In this document: one piece after another, positions 16,190 through 36,646 of the stretch
How positions within the stretch are numbered: the first letter of the stretch is position 1
Layout of the letters: each line of letters begins with the position of its first letter
Assembly: GCA_003254885.1 (NCBI GenBank)
Contig: QANT01007641.1
Coordinates: 124,001-188,000, forward strand
Origin: Purshia tridentata
Lineage: Eukaryota > Streptophyta > Magnoliopsida > Rosales > Rosaceae
Length of the DNA stretch: 64,000 nt
Direction of reading: 5' to 3'
Notes under the pieces: model-generated
Seen by the model: only the letters and a program-made list of their open reading frames with translations
What the model was told of the DNA's origin: nothing
The model's database searches: none
Translations under genes and position numbers: made by a program

Positions 16190-17202
16190 AGAAGGTCTAT
16201 TTGTACCCATTGTTTAATCACCATACCCTTCTTAATTTTTTTTGAAATTAAACATCCAATTTTGTCCTTCTACAAAACTAAAAAGAAAAAAATTCCTTGG
16301 TGGTTCTTCTCCTTCGGTAGCTACCCCTCCTTCCACTCCATTCTTCTCTTCCCTCCTCCCCTACAACATATTTATTATTTTCTCTCCATCTAAATCCCTT
16401 CTACTCTAATAGACAAAGGCCTTCGATGATCATATCTCCTAGTATGAGAGTGTGAGAAAATTAAAGAAAAAAACCAATAGATGCTCCCTCACTGAACTAT
16501 AATATTTAGTATAGAGTATTTTTAATGTTATATGTCTATGATAAAAATTCGAGTTTTAAAATTAGTTGAGATTTCGTACAAATTCAAATTAGTTATCATA
16601 ATTGGATTTGCAATTCAAAGTTGATCCAAAATTAATCACCCATAACTATACGGCTTGAGAAAAATATTAAATATGTACGCTTCATCAAACAAACAATACA
16701 TATTTTACTTAACAAAACTCAATAACCAAACTACTTTTTTCATAAATCCCAATTGTAAAATGTAAAATTATATCCAATGCAAAAAATAAACAGATATTAA
16801 ACATACATTGAGTGAGACTGATGGATGTGAGCTCAAAGATGGTGAGAGTTTTATGTGTGAGCTTTGGGTGTACTGAGTAAGTTACGAATTTTTGAAAAGC
16901 TTTTTAAGTCATTTTTAGTATTATATAACCTAAAAAAGTCATTTTCAGTACTGCTATGAAGGGTATAATTGGCATTAAGAAAATTTAAATGCATGTATCA
17001 AATTAACGGGTCATACAGATTATAATTGGGCCGGGACTATAATGTTGGAGATCAGCCCAATAAATCAGTTGCCACTCTATATCATGTACAGTCATTGCAA
17101 ACCCTAAAACCTCTATACCTCTCTATACCTCTTTCGCATTACGCGCAAAGCTCGCACAGACGGTCTCAAGAGAAAGAAGAGCGGAGGCGGAAAGAGATAG
17201 CC
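16190..17202. other. Intergenic region with the RPS24 promoter at its right end
   Basis: AT-rich DNA with no recognised gene. The last ~180 bases hold RPS24 promoter motifs (listed separately) and the 5' UTR. Confidence 0.5.
17027..17108 (+). promoter_or_regulatory. RPS24 promoter motifs: site II elements and telo-box
   Basis: TGGGCC at 17027-17032, AGCCCA (site II in reverse) at 17054-17059, and the telo-box-like AAACCCTAAA at 17099-17108, all within 180 bases of the RPS24 ATG. This combination is characteristic of plant cytosolic ribosomal protein promoters and implies growth-linked expression. Confidence 0.65.
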
Positions 17203-18867
17203 ATGGCAGACAGCAAGGCGGTGACGATCCGTACGAGGAAGTTCATGACCAATCGTCTTCTTTCGAGGAAGCAATTTGTGAGTCTTTAGCTACTACCCTT
17301 GTTTGGTTAAATAGAAAATGTAGAAAATCAAGGAAAATAACCAAAAACTTCTGTCATAAGTGCATTTGGAGCTTTGCCGTGCTCTTATATGTAACTGTAA
17401 ACCTAGCTTATTTTGTGTATGAGCCTGAGAAATGAAGTACCCAGATTTGTATTTTGTACATGGCTGACTGGATTTACTGTATATTGTTTTTTCTTGGTTT
17501 TGACGCAGGTCATCGATGTTCTGCATCCAGGCAGACCAAATGTTTCCAAGGTTTGGTTTCTGTCTTTTAGCTCTCTATTACTTTCAATGGACCTTTGTTT
17601 TTCATGCGATTTGTTATCGCAGTTTCGTTCCTTATTGCTTTGGTCAAGATGTTTATTTGATATTATTTGCAACTACAAATTAGGAACTGTATACCACCTG
17701 GAGTTTCTTTTTGAAATGAGAAAAACATTTAAGTCATGGGGTTGTCCAATTTTTAGGTCTGTTTTACTGATGATAATATAGGTTTTGTAGAGGTAAATGT
17801 TATTTAATAAGTCTACAGAAAGGTTTTGAAGCTTAGAGGTTCGGATTGGTATCTAAATGGTATTTATTTGCTTAACTTTGTTATTACCAACATATTCTGC
17901 CTCTAATCTCATAGTCTAAACTCGTCAGATCTATATATTTGTAGGTTTATTTTGTTAGTTGACGGTTTGTTCTGTTTATTTGTCGATTAAAATGAAAATC
18001 TGTTTCCTCTCATAATGAAGGCAGAGCTGAAGGAGAAACTAGCAAGGCTGTACGAAGTGAAGGATCCCAATGCCATCTTTGTTTTCAAGTTCCGCACTCA
18101 TTTTGGAGGTGGAAAATCCACTGGTTTTGGTTTGATTTATGATTCCGTAGAGAATGCCAAGAAGTATGAGCCAAAGTACAGGCTGATCAGGGTAACTTTA
18201 TCTTCCTTTTTCTCCTATCCCATTCTATGTAATTTGCAATTTTATGCATGGACCTGTTTAAGTCTGCTGATTAGTCAATTTTGATTATCTATCACGGTTT
18301 TTGGAATGGGTCCATATATTTGCTTATCAAACTTTTTACTTTAATGTGTCTGGTCACTGCTTCTCGTATGTTTCTAGTGTTCTCTGTTGAGGGGACTAAT
18401 CTGGAGTAGTGCTTCTTGTCTTTGCAATTCCTTGCTAAGTTATGTATGGCATGAAATACAAAGACTTGTCTTTTGGACCTTATATGTACAGAAAGATCTC
18501 TATCTCTTTCTCCCTCTCCCTCTCTCTCTCTCTCTCTCTTTATCTCTGTCTCTCAACCTCGGCTACTTTTGCAGAATGGACTGGATACAAAGGTGGAAAA
18601 GTCAAGGAAGCAACTGAAGGAAAGAAAGAACAGAGCCAAGAAGATCCGTGGAGTAAAGAAGGTAAGAAACATTATTATTCTTTTGTGGAGGTAGCGTATC
18701 TTTTTGGCATCTCAGGCTGCCAAACTTGTGGATTTTTTTTTGTGTGGAACATTTCGTGTTTTCAGTTCACTGTTTCACAGTAATGCTTTCTTAATTTGGT
18801 TAACGTTTGCAAATATGATGTGCAGTCCAAGGCTGGTGATGCTGCCAAGGCCGGGAAGAAGAAATGA
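17203..18867 (+). CDS. RPS24: 40S ribosomal protein S24 (eS24)
   Basis: Five coding exons in consistent phase: 17203-17277, 17509-17550, 18021-18191, 18575-18661 and 18826-18867. They give 138 residues, in the usual range for plant eS24. The protein begins '[20 protein letters not shown]', continues '[14 protein letters not shown]', then '[19 protein letters not shown]', and ends in a basic tail ([14 protein letters not shown] ... KAGKKK). eS24 is a eukaryote-specific protein of the small subunit body, needed for pre-rRNA processing and translation in the cytosol. The third intron has a long CT tract before the last coding block. The final intron and last exon have a decayed second copy at 20353-20530, from a tandem duplication. 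Confidence 0.97.
18508..18540 (+). repeat. CT-rich microsatellite in an RPS24 intron
   Basis: A (CT)n run within the intron between 18191 and 18575, shortly upstream of the acceptor and likely serving as part of its polypyrimidine stretch. Confidence 0.85.
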
Positions 18868-19630
18868 GCTTCTACATGTTTTGGGGTTGCATGTGTTCGC
18901 AGTAGGTTTCTGTATCATCAGCCTCTCTTTCTTTTTCCCCACTGTTATTCATTTCTCTGTTTTCTTTTGTTAGTGAAGCTAAAATTTTGGGACATTTTAC
19001 TTATTATGGAAGTGGCTTATGATGTTCTAGGGAGTTGCCGAATTTAATGTATGTTCCACCTATTTGATAAGGATTTAAGACTCTAGGCTGTTGAGATTGA
19101 CTTATGAATGTTAAAGATATTGAATTTGAGTATTATGATATATGTTTCGTTTGAGGCTTGAGGTAGGAAGAGAGAGGACGAGAGCCAAACTCTACGTCTA
19201 GAGCACAAGACATGAAGTCCATTAACCAACATGCTCACATGAAGTCCATGTACATGAAGTCCATTAACCAACATGCTCACATTGAAATGGAAAGATCTTC
19301 CAAACCAGCCCTGTTTTCATTTTTCTACATGCCTATGTGCATGTCCCCACAAGTCTCAACCAAGACATGAGATTCGAATTTATAACATTTTTTTTCTCCT
19401 TTTTCCGGTAATAAAGGGGCGCTAAAGCCCATAAAATTTATGATCAATAAGAAAATCCTTGCCAAGTCCGCAACTAATAGCTCATAGCAATGGAGCTTGT
19501 TTTTTTTCACTCGTCCTAATAAATTCTCTAGTAAGTAAGAACATCACGGACCTTCCTCAAATTCTCTAGTAAAAAGTTTTATTCTCGTACCGCTTTGAAG
19601 TTAAATCACAGGTGTTCATTAGCCTAAGAA
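18868..19630. other. Intergenic DNA downstream of RPS24, part of a tandem duplication
   Basis: No gene. The stretch includes the RPS24 3' UTR and a 29-bp repeated motif (19210-19280). The segment around 19490-19620 is similar to 21030-21185, as expected if this spacer was duplicated together with its flanks. Confidence 0.55.
19210..19280. repeat. Two 29-bp copies with 42-bp period
   Basis: The 29-base motif starting ACATGAAGTCCATTAACC occurs at 19210-19238 and 19252-19280, with a shortened partial copy between them. Confidence 0.9.
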
Positions 19631-20345
19631 GGTAAAGCTCTCTAAAACCTTAAAATTTCCAAACCCCGCTTTACTTTCTCCGTCTTTCTTCCTCTAAACC
19701 CCTCAGTCTTTTAGCGATGTCACACACGCCATGACCGAATCAGTGAAGCTTTTGCTGCACGTGTCTCGCACGACCTCGTGAAACATCAGAATTTCGCTGC
19801 ATTTGCTGGACGTAGTGATCCTCCGTCAATCATTATCTCTTTTGGCATGGCTGAAGCTGCTTGAAAGCTAAACTGAAACTGGGTTCTCCAAGTTTAAGTT
19901 TTTGTGTGGTTTGTAAGCGATGAGATCGAGAGGGTTTGGCTTCTAGCAAGTAAAAGGCTGAGAAAGACAAGGTTTGTCTAACCAATTGGTTGTGGTTGAA
20001 ATTAAAGAAGGAGAATGAGATGAAACAAGAGGGTTCTGATTCAGGCGGTGAGAAAATTCGGCATTTAGTTTCTAATGGCCTCGAGGAATCTGAGAGACAA
20101 TTGGTGGGTGATAGATATGCGAAGGCGGTGAAGAATGTGGAGAAGATGGTAATGTTGGTGAGAGTGGAAATGTGGGAATAGCTGAGGTTGGGAAGAAGAG
20201 GAGGCGGTTGAGAAAATGGATGATAAAGGCCTTGAGAAAAATAAAGTGAAGGAATAAGAGGTGGATGGTGAAACTGCATGTGAGAGTAGCTGATGTTGGG
20301 AAGAAGAGGGAGGTGGGTTGATAATGGTGAAGAAATTCCTGGAAA
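19631..20345 (+). pseudogene. Decayed duplicate of the 5' end of the IDM1-like gene
   Basis: This stretch follows 22190-23010 closely: the same leader, the uORF (19731-19781 against 22311-22361), 'GAAACAAGAGGGTTCTGATT', the 'ATCTGAGAGACAAT' block and 'GTTGGGAAGAAGAG'. About 190 bases present in the intact gene, from the leader and its intron, are missing, and several small indels destroy the reading frame, so no protein is expected. Near its right end a ~50-base piece appears twice (about 20168-20210 and 20283-20330). The copy ends abruptly where RPS24-like sequence starts, marking the junction of a tandem duplication. Confidence 0.85.
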
Positions 20346-20352
20346 TTAATCT

Positions 20353-20530
20353 CAGGCTGCCACAGCAAGCTTGTCGATATATTTAGAGTAATGTTTTCTT
20401 GATTTGGTTAACATTTGCAAATATTAAATGCAGACCAAGGCTGGTGTCGATCTGGTGATGCTGCCAAGTCCGGGAAGAAGATATAAGCTTCTACCTGTTT
20501 TGGGTTTGCATTGCATGTGTTGCTGCCAGC
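20353..20530 (+). pseudogene. RPS24: Decayed duplicate of the last intron and exon of RPS24
   Basis: It matches 18714-18905: 'GGCTGCCA', then 'TTGATTTGGTTAACATTTGC' in the intron, a retained acceptor TGCAG, and an altered version of the final exon (ACCAAGGCTGGTG ... GGGAAGAAGA). The exon carries a small insertion relative to the intact gene, and nothing upstream remains, so it is not functional. Confidence 0.85.
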
Positions 20531-22190
20531 ATTGAACCAACCATACCATGTTTCATTTTTTTCTATTAACAATCTCAATCTCCAAGGATTGCTTACCATA
20601 ATAATGTGTCATTGTCTTCATATTTCACACAAAGCACGTCGAAGAATAGGCATATATAGGCCATCTTTTTAGACTCTTTTACTATTAAGGTTGGTGGGTG
20701 AGAATCCAGTGGTCCATGCCCTAGAAGCTCGCATTAATAAAATCCAAGGGTTTGTGTTGTAAACATGTAACTCAGCCATTACAGGATCCAAAGCCCTTTG
20801 GTGAGTGCCTGTCGACCTAAGTATAAATAAAATGACAACTGTTTCGGTCCAGTTAGGAAACAAGGTTACAAGTTTTCAATGTCCTTTGCTGAGGGTGGAC
20901 TTCAAAGTCTTCAACAAATGTCTAGTCCTCTGAAGTGGGTAAAGGCCAAAATGGTTTCACATTAATACAGAGAATTGGAGTCCTTTGAAGGACTCTTAAC
21001 ATTGGCTTGTCTTCAGATTAGGCTTTATAGGAATGGAGCTTGTTTTGCTCATTCATCTTAAACTTTTTAGTATGAACATCATCTACCTCGTAAAATTTGT
21101 ATTCTATAGTCTTCTAATTTGGCATCATATACCACTTTGTACTTATTTTTTGCTATGAAAATACCACTTTGAATTTAAATGACAAGTGTGTTGTTAGTTT
21201 CAGTTTGATATACATGTTTTTAAAATAATTCCCCATGTCCAAAATGAGAATAATACCTGTCTTTCCTTTTTTTTCATATATAAAAGCATTAACGATTCCT
21301 TACCAACAAAAGCATTAACTTTTTCTTAACAAAAAGCATTGATGTTTCAAGGCAAAACAATAACGGACTAGGATCCATTGAATAAGATTTTGAAAGTTTA
21401 CCTTCTTCTTTTGGCCAGGTTTGAAAGTTAACCTTGATTTTAGAATAAATATGATTAAGAAAAAACCATAAAACATAAAGATAATTGATAAAATCCAATA
21501 AGTATTTTAAAATGTGAAGCATGTCTGCGGATGAACTAAAAAGTGAAGCATCATTTTGTTACAAGTCCTTGGGATTAGTCCAAGTGATGAAAGAAAGTTG
21601 AAGACAATTGTTATGACTATCATAGATTAAAGATTTGAGAGAAATGTTGAAACTAGCTCTTTTTTGTTTTATTAAGGACTTTCAGCCTTTTTTTAAAAAA
21701 ATTTTAGAAATATATTTTTATATTTATTTTCGAGCTCTTTTTAAGTAGTACTCAAACTCCTTTAAATTATTCTCAAATTTTATTAAATAATGCTCAAATG
21801 GATATTCTATCATTACTCAAGAGGAGTTTTAATGATTTTTTTCTTTTAATGGAAAAAGAATACAATGATAATAAGTGATAGGCCGAAATGGTATTATAAA
21901 TTTATTTAAATTATAATACGTAAATAATTATTTATATTATATTATGTCAACATATCACCTGGTGTCACCGAACTTACCGAACTCCGAAGCAGGTGATCAA
22001 AACCAAAAAACCATATACGCACACACAAAAGGGTCATATATAATATATTTTCAATTGAGAATTTGGGATATAATTTATGGAGGGAAACTAGGAATCGGAG
22101 TGGCGAGCGAAAGACAAATTGACCTATGCCGCTATTATACACACAAAATACTAAATAAATTGAAAAGCGTAAGAACTATAAGAAGGTAAA
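20531..22190. other. Intergenic DNA upstream of the IDM1-like gene
   Basis: No gene recognised. The part at 21030-21185 is similar to 19490-19620 (second copy of the duplicated spacer). The rest is AT-rich and holds the promoter of the PHD/GNAT gene at its right end. Confidence 0.5.
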
Positions 22191-22310
22191 GAAGCTCTCT
22201 ATTTTCTAAAACCTTGAAAATCCCCAACACCTCTGTCTCCCTCTTCTCTCTCTCTCCTTGTCTTTCTCTCTCCAAACACCTCAATCCCTTTTCCCAGTTT
22301 CACATACGCC

Positions 22311-22361
22311 ATGTCCGAATCAGTGAAGCTTTTGCTGCACGTGTCTCGCACGACCTCGTGA
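22311..22361 (+). CDS. uORF in the 5' leader of the IDM1-like gene
   Basis: ATG to TGA, 16 codons, reading MSESVKLLLHVSRTTS, some 340 bases upstream of the main ATG in genomic distance. The decayed duplicate at 19731-19781 keeps the whole frame with a single change (Ser2 to Thr), while the surrounding leader has diverged more. Translation is not shown; it is listed as a candidate regulatory uORF. Confidence 0.4.
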   Translation: MSESVKLLLHVSRTTS

Positions 22362-22436
22362 AGCATCGGAATTTCGCTGTGTTTGCTACATTGAGTGACC
22401 CTCCGTCAACCAACCATTGCCGATTGTGGTGATCTG

Positions 22437-22532
22437 GTCAGTCCGTACATGTTTAAAATTTTTCACTGATTTTCATACCCTAGAAGAAAATAAAAATAAA
22501 AATAAAAATAAAAATTTCTCTGTTGGTTTCAG
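22437..22532 (+). other. Probable 5' UTR intron of the IDM1-like gene
   Basis: GTCAGT donor after GATCTG, and a TTGGTTTCAG acceptor at 22532 preceded by an AAAAT repeat and pyrimidines. It contains no coding sequence. Inferred from splice motifs only. Confidence 0.5.
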
Positions 22533-22697
22533 GGTTGGGTTAACTCTCAGGAAAGAAGCTTTTCTTAGCTGTCGAGTTGTGTGATCAAGTTCATGGATGT
22601 TTGGTTTGGCTTGGTTGAAGCTTCTTGAAACCTAAACTGAAACTGGGTTATCGGGGATTAGTTGTTTTTTTTTGGTGTGGCCCTAACACTGTAAAAG

Positions 22698-30006
<7,309 letters not shown>

Positions 30007-30620
30007 TCTTATTTTTGTACGCTTACAGTGGAAAGCAGGAGGCTCTTGGTAGCAGTTTCTAACAGTGTAGAGTAATATTTCTGGCAAGGGTTCATAATTG
30101 GATTTGCCATTTTTAGACAGCAATACAGTTTTTGGTTCCTTCATTGTTAGGTAGTGAGAGCTTATGTACTTGGTCATGGAATTTTTTTGGTTCTCAAGTC
30201 ATGCTCATCCTAATGTTGGAAGTACATATATAATTTTCCTTACAAAAGTATAGTTTTTAGGAGCACCAAACTCTAGCGCTTTCTAGCTAAAACACAGTGG
30301 CGGATTTAGATGCCTTGGGAGGGGTTGTAGATTTTGGCCTCCCGGTGTTTATTGTAAATGAAACTATCCATTGCTTAACCATGAAAACAGCGTTTCAATT
30401 TTTTTCAGTCCCGTTGTTAATTATGCTTGAAGGCCTCTTTCAATGCTTTCTAGTTTCAGTGCCTCTTCTCCTCTATCTTTAAACAACTCAACGAAGCTGA
30501 CATCAATTCTTCGTGAAGAGTACTATGGTAAATAGAACAATATGAATAAAATTAAAAAGTAAAAACAAGAAAAAAACCACCCACTCAATAGGCCAATATT
30601 ATCCTGTATTACTTCCTGTA
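30007..30620. other. Intergenic between the IDM1-like gene and RPS18
   Basis: Includes the 3' UTR of the upstream gene. A motif CAGTGGCGGA at 30295-30304, followed by TTTAGATGCC, looks like a hAT-type transposon terminus but no matching second end was found. No coding gene. Confidence 0.5.
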
Positions 30621-30623
30621 AAT

Positions 30624-30818
30624 TGGGCTTGGGCTATGGTGTAAATTATAAGACGGCTAATATTGGGCTAGACCCAAATTTCCTTGGACCTTTTTATTTG
30701 GAGTATATAAACAATTTTTCAAGCTACAAGCGCCTATTTTTAGGGTTTGGTGTTTTACTTGTGTTTTCACACCCAAACAGGCGAAGAGCTGCTCAAGCCT
30801 CAAGATCTAAAACCCTAG
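30624..30818 (+). promoter_or_regulatory. RPS18 promoter: site II cluster, TATA box, telo-box
   Basis: TGGGCT is repeated directly at 30624-30629 and 30630-30635, with a third copy at 30664-30669; a TATATAA box is at 30704-30710; AAACCCTAG (telo-box) at 30810-30818 ends just before the ATG. This is the standard architecture of plant ribosomal protein promoters. Confidence 0.7.
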
Positions 30819-30820
30819 CC

Positions 30821-32048
<1,228 letters not shown>

Positions 32049-34552
32049 TCTGCTTTTGCATCTTCTGTGTTCTTTGCTCTTTCCAGATGTTTTCATTTGA
32101 GCTTGAGAATTTTGTTTCTTTAGTATATCTGAGAATACAGATTTTGAATTATATTCCTGGATGTATTCGGTTATTTTAAGTCTGAATATTTTCATCAATT
32201 GTAATCTGACTAATTTATTTAGTGATGTGTTCTAGCTTATATCAGAATGTTGTATTACTTTGTTTCTTGTCACATAATTTTGTCCGAGTGTAACCAAAGG
32301 AGCATCCAAGTGAAATGGCAGTGCCAGTTATTTGATGATGCCTTGGTAGATTTTGACCTTCTGTCATTCTTAGCAAAACACTATCTACAAGGAAAAACCT
32401 CCAACCCAAACATAGCCAAACTCATGGTCAATCTGGTGATATGTAAACTGAAATGCAGGTTGTAAATTTTTTGGATCAAGTGATTGAAGGTTCCAAGTGT
32501 GGGCTTTAAGCTTGGGCCTAACTGTACAAGAGATGCAGCCCAGAACATAAAACGGTGGGCCCAAAGTGGTCGTGGTAGGGTAAAGGTGTATAATCCTCTT
32601 ACTGGCCCAAACGAAATGTTGTAGGCTTCTTAATGGGCATATAATTAAAAGTTCTTGGCTTTGGGCTTATACCTGTAGGAACCCCAATCCTTGGTCCTTT
32701 GAGAAATGGCAGTTTGTTTGTTGTTCCGATGATGTGGATAATTGTGAATCGTTGATCCGTGTCCATCTTCTTATCATATCTATACCAATTATCAACTATA
32801 CTTACATCAGCAGTTCACATGATAGCAATGACAAGTATTGGAGTTATCACTATTGTTGCCACTAGTGAGTGCAACTGTTGAAGACCTGACGCCCACATAT
32901 ACATGTATGATGTAACATAATGTACAATATAAATTTGGACAAGGCATATAAGATATTGGTCCAGTACCAGTACCAGTGACTGTAGCCTGTGTGCTATAAT
33001 TATTAATAGCAATAATAATAAGAAGGATTTCCAGTCTGTCGTCCAGTCCTCTTCAGCTTCAACTTTCAAGTTGATGTTACTATAAACAATCATTTTGGCG
33101 CAGAAACATGCATACATTGAGATTGAGAGGAAGAAAAGATTAAAATAAAACACAGACAGAAACAAGATTCCCTGTTCCCCTCTGTGCTTTGTGATACGTA
33201 CTCTACCGATTAATTGATATAATTTGTCCATCGACTACCTACTTCTGCAAACACTTTACCAATCAATCAGACCCCCCAACTCACTCCCACCCTCTTTCAT
33301 ATATATATAATTTGTGTCATTGCATTATTTTATTCCCCCTAAACCAGCATCATTTACTATCAAATTATCGCTAATCAGATTATTAAACCTATCTCCACAT
33401 TTAGACAACTTACGTGGCCGGGGTTCTATATTCTTAATTAATTAGCTTCTAAGAAACAATGGGCGCGCAGATACTATTACCATGTGGTTTGCGTTAGATT
33501 GTTAATTTAGAAAGCTAAAAGGGACAAGTCGAAGTACTGATTAATAATCAGTAAGTACAAAAATGAATTGGTATAGATAAGTTAGGAGTTAGAACTGGAC
33601 AAAAAAAAAATTGCTAAACAGTGATATTAATGAGGTGATGGGACTGAACTTTGATTTTGGTTGTCTCTACGTGGGAAGCTTCCATCCATGGACAAATCCT
33701 GTTTGTTAATATATTGACATGCTTAATTAGCTTTGCTAAACGAGCATATATAATACGGACTATATATATATACAATATAATTAACATTAACAACATATAT
33801 GCATGTTTTTCTTATTCTTTCTTCAACAAAATTTAAATTAATTTTCTGCTTGAATTGTGAAAATTAAGCATGGATTGTTCTGATTCATAACTTAATTAGA
33901 AAGTAAGTCTTGCCATTCTCGTGAGTCCCTCACTCTCTATTGATATATTGCAGGTTTTATGCACCTACAACTACATGAACATAGTTTTATTAATCGAATG
34001 CGTAACATTTTTCACGTCTCTGTCTCTTTCACAGCGTATCAAGTTATGTAATTAAAGGTACTGCATATATGTAGGAAACTGGTTGTGATAATTAACCAAA
34101 AGTAGAAGGGTTGAATTAGGGGTTGAACAGTTGAACTCACATTGTCATTTACCTTAGAATGTGTAAACATCTTTAGGTCATGATCAGTACCCACTGTCAC
34201 AGTACCACTTTCACATGTTCCTTTTTTTGGGTCGCAAACTTCACATGCATGTCTTAAAAGTTTCACATTATTTTCCAGAACATCGATAATAATTGGATGT
34301 AATGGTAGCTTCTACAACTAGCCAAGCTACCTATTAATTAGGCACTGAATAATTCATTTTCTCAACAAAAAAAGAAACCCATGATCGATATTGATGAAGT
34401 TATTGAAAATTAATTTACCACATATATACATATATAGCTCTAAATTAAACATGGACAAGAACCAGATAGAGAAGGAAACCCCGGTTAATACATTTCATTA
34501 GTGCTAATTTTAATCTTAAATAATATGAACAGAATCAGATAGTCACGATTGA
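32049..34552. other. Intergenic region, no gene recognised
   Basis: RPS18 3' UTR at the left; several GGCCCA/TGGGCC motifs between about 32505 and 32665; then AT-rich DNA. The 138-codon minus-strand open frame at 32815-33231 matches nothing I know. The right end is the 3' flank of the OFP gene. Confidence 0.45.
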
Positions 34553-35239
34553 TTACAAGCACCGTGAAATCTCACAGACGCCGGCTGTGAACTCCGGCTC
34601 TTTGCGGGCACCGTGACCTGTAGCCGGCGACGGCATCAGGCTAACAACAAGATCGGAGAAAGCACCGATAATGAACTTGTGTGTGTTCTTAGGGTTGAGC
34701 GCCAGGTAGCACAACAGAAGTTCATGTAAGAAATCCCAATTGGATTTCTTCAATTCCTCCTCCGGCGTTTGGTGGTTACGCGCCTCCACCATTTCCTGCA
34801 TGGAGCGCCGGAAGTCCAGGTAGGGGTCGGGAGAGTAGGTGGGGACCGCCACGCTGTTGGTGAAGAGAGTGTGGTCGGGGGTGTCTGATGATGACGTGGC
34901 GGTGGCGGTGGAGCGTGAGGACGAGGTGGTGGTTATTGTTGTTGATTGGTCGACGATGGAGTTGGAGAGACCTGGTGAGGTGAAGAAGAAGCGGTTGGAG
35001 GCGAAGGCGGTGGCGAAGTCGGCTGGGGTGGCGGTGACGTGGGTGGCTGATTCCATTAAGACGTGGTCGTCGTAGAGGGAGTTGAAGTTTTTTATCAAGT
35101 GTGATGTGGATGTGGTGGCGGTGGTGTCCGCGTTTAATGAACGGCTACGATTGTCTGGCGTTGGATTCAGTGGAGGGGATTGAAGCCGTCTGATCTTTGT
35201 GAAGCAGAGATTCAGATTTGTTCCCAGTTTGCTCGGCAT
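34553..35239 (-). CDS. OVATE family protein (transcription repressor OFP)
   Basis: A single exon of 228 codons from an ATG. The C-terminal OVATE domain spans about residues 138-201: 'PDPYLDFRRSMQEMVEA', then 'WDFLHELLLCYLALNPKNTH' and 'FIIGAFSDLVVSL'. The middle is a Ser/Thr-rich linker and the N-terminus is basic. OFPs are plant nuclear repressors that act with TALE homeodomain (KNOX/BELL) proteins and TRM proteins to set organ shape and secondary walls. Length and general layout suggest the OFP12/OFP16 group, but that subgroup call is weak. A TATA box (about 35324-35332) sits some 85 bases upstream, and a GA repeat follows at about 35349-35367. Confidence 0.92.
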   Translation of the reverse strand: MPSKLGTNLNLCFTKIRRLQSPPLNPTPDNRSRSLNADTTATTSTSHLIKNFNSLYDDHVLMESATHVTATPADFATAFASNRFFFTSPGLSNSIVDQSTTITTTSSSRSTATATSSSDTPDHTLFTNSVAVPTYSPDPYLDFRRSMQEMVEARNHQTPEEELKKSNWDFLHELLLCYLALNPKNTHKFIIGAFSDLVVSLMPSPATGHGARKEPEFTAGVCEISRCL

Positions 35240-35323
35240 TCTGAGTTAAACAGATCACAGTGAGTTGGTTTAGAAAGAGTGGGAGATTGGAGTGGACTGT
35301 GGTGAAGCTCTCTCTCAATACTC

Positions 35324-35332
35324 AATATATAT
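35324..35332 (-). promoter_or_regulatory. TATA box of the OFP gene
   Basis: ATATATAT-type element about 85-93 bases upstream of the OFP ATG, properly placed for a short 5' UTR. Identified by position and sequence only. Confidence 0.5.
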
Positions 35333-36606
35333 GACTATGTTAGAGTTGGAGAGAGAGAGAGAGAGAGTGTGTGTGTTTCGTTGTTTATAGTTTGTTGTGC
35401 TTTGGGTTCAACGGCGACTAGACAGCCGAAAAAGACAATGTACTAAGTATACCCTACTGATATGAAATGAATTAGCATGGTCCCACTCTCCCTCTTCCTA
35501 TGCGAAAGCAAGTTCATCAGACGCGCTCTCATCAAGCGGCTACACTTGTTACATCATATTAGTTTAAACTCATGGGAGGATTTCACAACCAAAATCATGG
35601 GAGCATTCACATGGGGTATACCGTTTTTACAGGTAATATTCATTTACATTATAATTTTTATATATAATATAGCACCTATAGGCTATAGCTGGACTGTTCA
35701 CTCCACTGCAAATATCAAAGAAGAAGTGATGGATTATCCTATTTCACTTTACTGATCTTCCAATTAGGACCTCTCATGTACTGGGTCCCACCAATCAATT
35801 TTTGTTAATTAACGACACCAATGTCCTCCCTTCATTTATTAATTAATTAATTAATTCCACGTATTCGGATCGGAGGTGAAGAGTTTTAAGGAGGGAAATG
35901 AAATTGGTGGGTACGTACTCACAAGCTCGCATGGTCCATTTTCAACACCAACTTCAAAATTGAACAGACCATGCACGTGGTGGGGTGCAAATTCATGGTA
36001 TTGTGACCTCGCAGCCAGATCCAACTAATGTTTTGCTTCAATTCCTGTCCGGAATTAACCCACTGTATTCATTACTTTCTGAACAAAAATTTAATTTTGT
36101 GAATTGGTCTCGTATGTTTATATATTTATCTTTTTTATTACGTAATAAGTCAAATAATAATATATTAAAGTCTCGTGTGTTATATAGGATATAATTAGAT
36201 AGGATAAATGAGTACATTTATGTGTATTTCAATTAAAACATCAAAGATGTCTTCTAACTTGAAATAACAAGATGGATTTCTTAATTCCACTATTTTTTAA
36301 AGGATTTGAAGGAATAAGTTTCTTATTATAATTAGTCTATCTTAATACGTATATGTTATTCTCTAGTTAAAATTTTTTTTCTTAAATACACGTGAATTTA
36401 ACTATTTTTTATATTTAATAATATTCTATGGATCAAATAGGGTTTAAGCATATCACTTATAAGACCGTTTATAAAAGTTTTTTTAGGTGTTATTGGTACC
36501 GGAATAAACAAGGAACCTAATAAGATGGATCAATTATTTCTTTTCATAATCCGTAGTCCGTGGCCAAGCTAAATGAAGAATCCATGAAATTAACATTCAG
36601 AAAAGT

Positions 36607-36608
<2 letters not shown>

Positions 36609-36645
<37 letters not shown>
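36609..36645. repeat. (TC)n microsatellite
   Basis: About 18 TC units, uninterrupted, in intergenic DNA. Confidence 0.95.

Positions 36646-36646
<1 letters not shown>

Noticed and set aside
17757-17930. TGATGAT-like box in an RPS24 intron as a C/D snoRNA
   Set aside because: No well-placed D box with flanking complementary ends was found.
32815-33231. 138-codon minus-strand open frame after RPS18
   Set aside because: Translation is hydrophobic AT-rich noise with no recognisable domain, and there is no gene context.
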